Source of the DNA: Azospirillum sp. TSO35-2
GTDB taxonomy: Bacteria; Pseudomonadota; Alphaproteobacteria; Azospirillales; Azospirillaceae
Direction of reading: 5' to 3'
Assembly: GCF_003116095.1 (NCBI RefSeq)
Contig: NZ_LGRA01000001.1
Coordinates: 1-64,000, forward strand
DNA: 64,000 bases
The position numbers were made by a program, and so were the translations under genes. Under the pieces are notes generated by a model that had not been told where the DNA came from, did no database searches, and saw only the letters and a program-made list of their open reading frames with translations. Positions 63,487 to 64,000 of the stretch are shown here, in pieces. Position 1 is the first letter of the stretch, and each line of letters opens with the position of its first letter.

Positions 63487-63879
63487 GGGTGCTCTCCGAT
63501 CGGGGCCGGTCTGCCGGCAATGGCGGCAGCGATCATGCCGTCTGGATCGAGTCACGCCAGGACGAGCTTCAGACCTGAAATCATCAGCAGAAAGAGAGAG
63601 CCTGGAGTGGCCTCAGAAGAACCTAACTGGTGATTGAGCAATGTATGTTCAATTAATATTAAGGATAGCTCCTGGGGATCTGATGATCTGCAAGAGCGGG
63701 TCGCACCGGCCCCGTCATCCAGTATCTTTCCGGAACTTGCAAAAACCAGCGTTCCTCTGGAGGCCTTGGGCAGCTCAACCTTCGCCTCGGCCACAGCCGG
63801 GATGGTTGCGGTCGAGGCAGCAGCTGTCTTGTCGTCCTTATGGGCGGTTCAGGTCCGCCCTTTTCACGCGTTTTTCAAA
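63487..63879 (+). other. Region without a supported gene; candidate promoter
   Basis: A plus-strand TTGAGC (63634-63639) and TATTAA (63657-63662) with a 17-bp spacing resemble a promoter. Frames here are open on both strands but none is convincing. GC is locally low around 63630-63670. Confidence 0.35.
63842..63864 (+). terminator. Rho-independent terminator, plus strand
   Basis: GGGCGG (63842-63847), a 7-nt loop, CCGCCC (63855-63860), then TTTT. It points to a plus-strand transcript ending here. No coding gene on that strand ends nearby; the gene on the right is on the opposite strand. Confidence 0.6.
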
Positions 63880-64000
63880 TCAGCGCTTGTTGCCGGGCTT
63901 GCCGCCCGACGTGCCGGCGACCGGCTCCACCTTGACATCGGTGCGGCGGGCGACGGCCTCCACGGTCTTTTCCTGTTCGGACGCCGTCTTGGACAGCACG
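63880..64000 (-). CDS. C-terminal end of an unknown protein (partial)
   Basis: Only 39 codons are in the window, reading leftwards to a TGA at 63880-63882. The sequence LSKTASEQEKTVEAVARRTDV, then EPVAGTSGGKPGNKR, is Lys/Glu-rich with a Gly-rich tail. Such tails occur in phasins and in some nucleoid proteins, but too little is present to name it. Confidence 0.6.
   Translation of the reverse strand, partial: VLSKTASEQEKTVEAVARRTDVKVEPVAGTSGGKPGNKR

Noticed and set aside
63552..63794. Minus-strand 80-residue ORF
   Set aside because: Part of the frame looks protein-like (AEAKVELPKAS), but the rest is not and there is no ribosome site.

Overview
This is a GC-rich alphaproteobacterial segment, most probably from Azospirillum or a close Rhodospirillales relative. 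That reading rests on the very high third-position GC, the alphaproteobacterial form of IF-3, several multidomain histidine kinases, and a sulfate-activation pair (cysD/cysNC, the nodPQ type) beside a rhamnose/O-antigen cluster, an arrangement I associate with Azospirillum replicons. I saw no rRNA or tRNA gene and no CRISPR array. Much of the content is accessory, so a chromid, a large plasmid or a variable chromosomal region are all possible. The species assignment is an inference.

Layout. 1-5.5 kb: a type I secretion locus, with the 3' part of a repeat-rich secreted protein carrying two PPC-like domains, a 129-aa protein, an ABC exporter with a Cys-less C39-like domain, and an HlyD-type adaptor. 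5.8-20.8 kb: surface polysaccharide genes. These are a methyltransferase, a membrane glycosyltransferase-like protein and galE on the plus strand, then a long minus-strand block reading wzm, wzt, a methyltransferase/coiled-coil/double-GT2 protein, rfbC, rfbB, rfbD, rfbA and a UDP-xylose synthase. Overlaps or very short gaps occur at wzm-wzt, GT2-rfbC, rfbB-rfbD and rfbD-rfbA. 21.3-25.3 kb: a plus-strand sulfation cassette (sulfotransferase, cysD, cysNC) with overlapping genes. Together these could make and export a rhamnose/xylose-containing O-antigen that is methylated and sulfated.

25.3-33.8 kb: a decayed membrane-protein remnant, a BrnT-type toxin with an XRE-type partner and two operators, an orphan TnpB, a DUF2076 protein, a nucleotide-sugar dehydrogenase, an unknown protein, a YpfJ-type zinc peptidase, and infC starting at an AUA codon and ending in a strong terminator. 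34-40 kb: two hybrid histidine kinases flanking a D-Ala-D-Ala carboxypeptidase with a SPOR domain. 40-46 kb: a metal-resistance island (MerR/CadR regulator, P1B ATPase, DUF411 protein, RcnR-like repressor, RcnA-like exporter with a repeat-encoded His loop, MFS exporter), with recognisable operators for both regulators.

46-64 kb: signalling and accessory genes. These include a degenerate receiver facing a LuxR-type regulator, a GGDEF/EAL protein with a broken EAL domain, a cold-shock protein, a PHB-depolymerase-like esterase, a CopG regulator with a four-half-site operator, a hemolysin-III protein, two near-duplicate transglutaminase-like proteins, a BdcR/BdcA-like pair with duplicated operators, a Nudix hydrolase and a tyrosine recombinase beside inverted repeats and a truncated gene. 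The lower-GC stretch at about 60.2-61.2 kb looks imported or decayed. The right edge holds a three-gene operon of small proteins and the tail of another gene.
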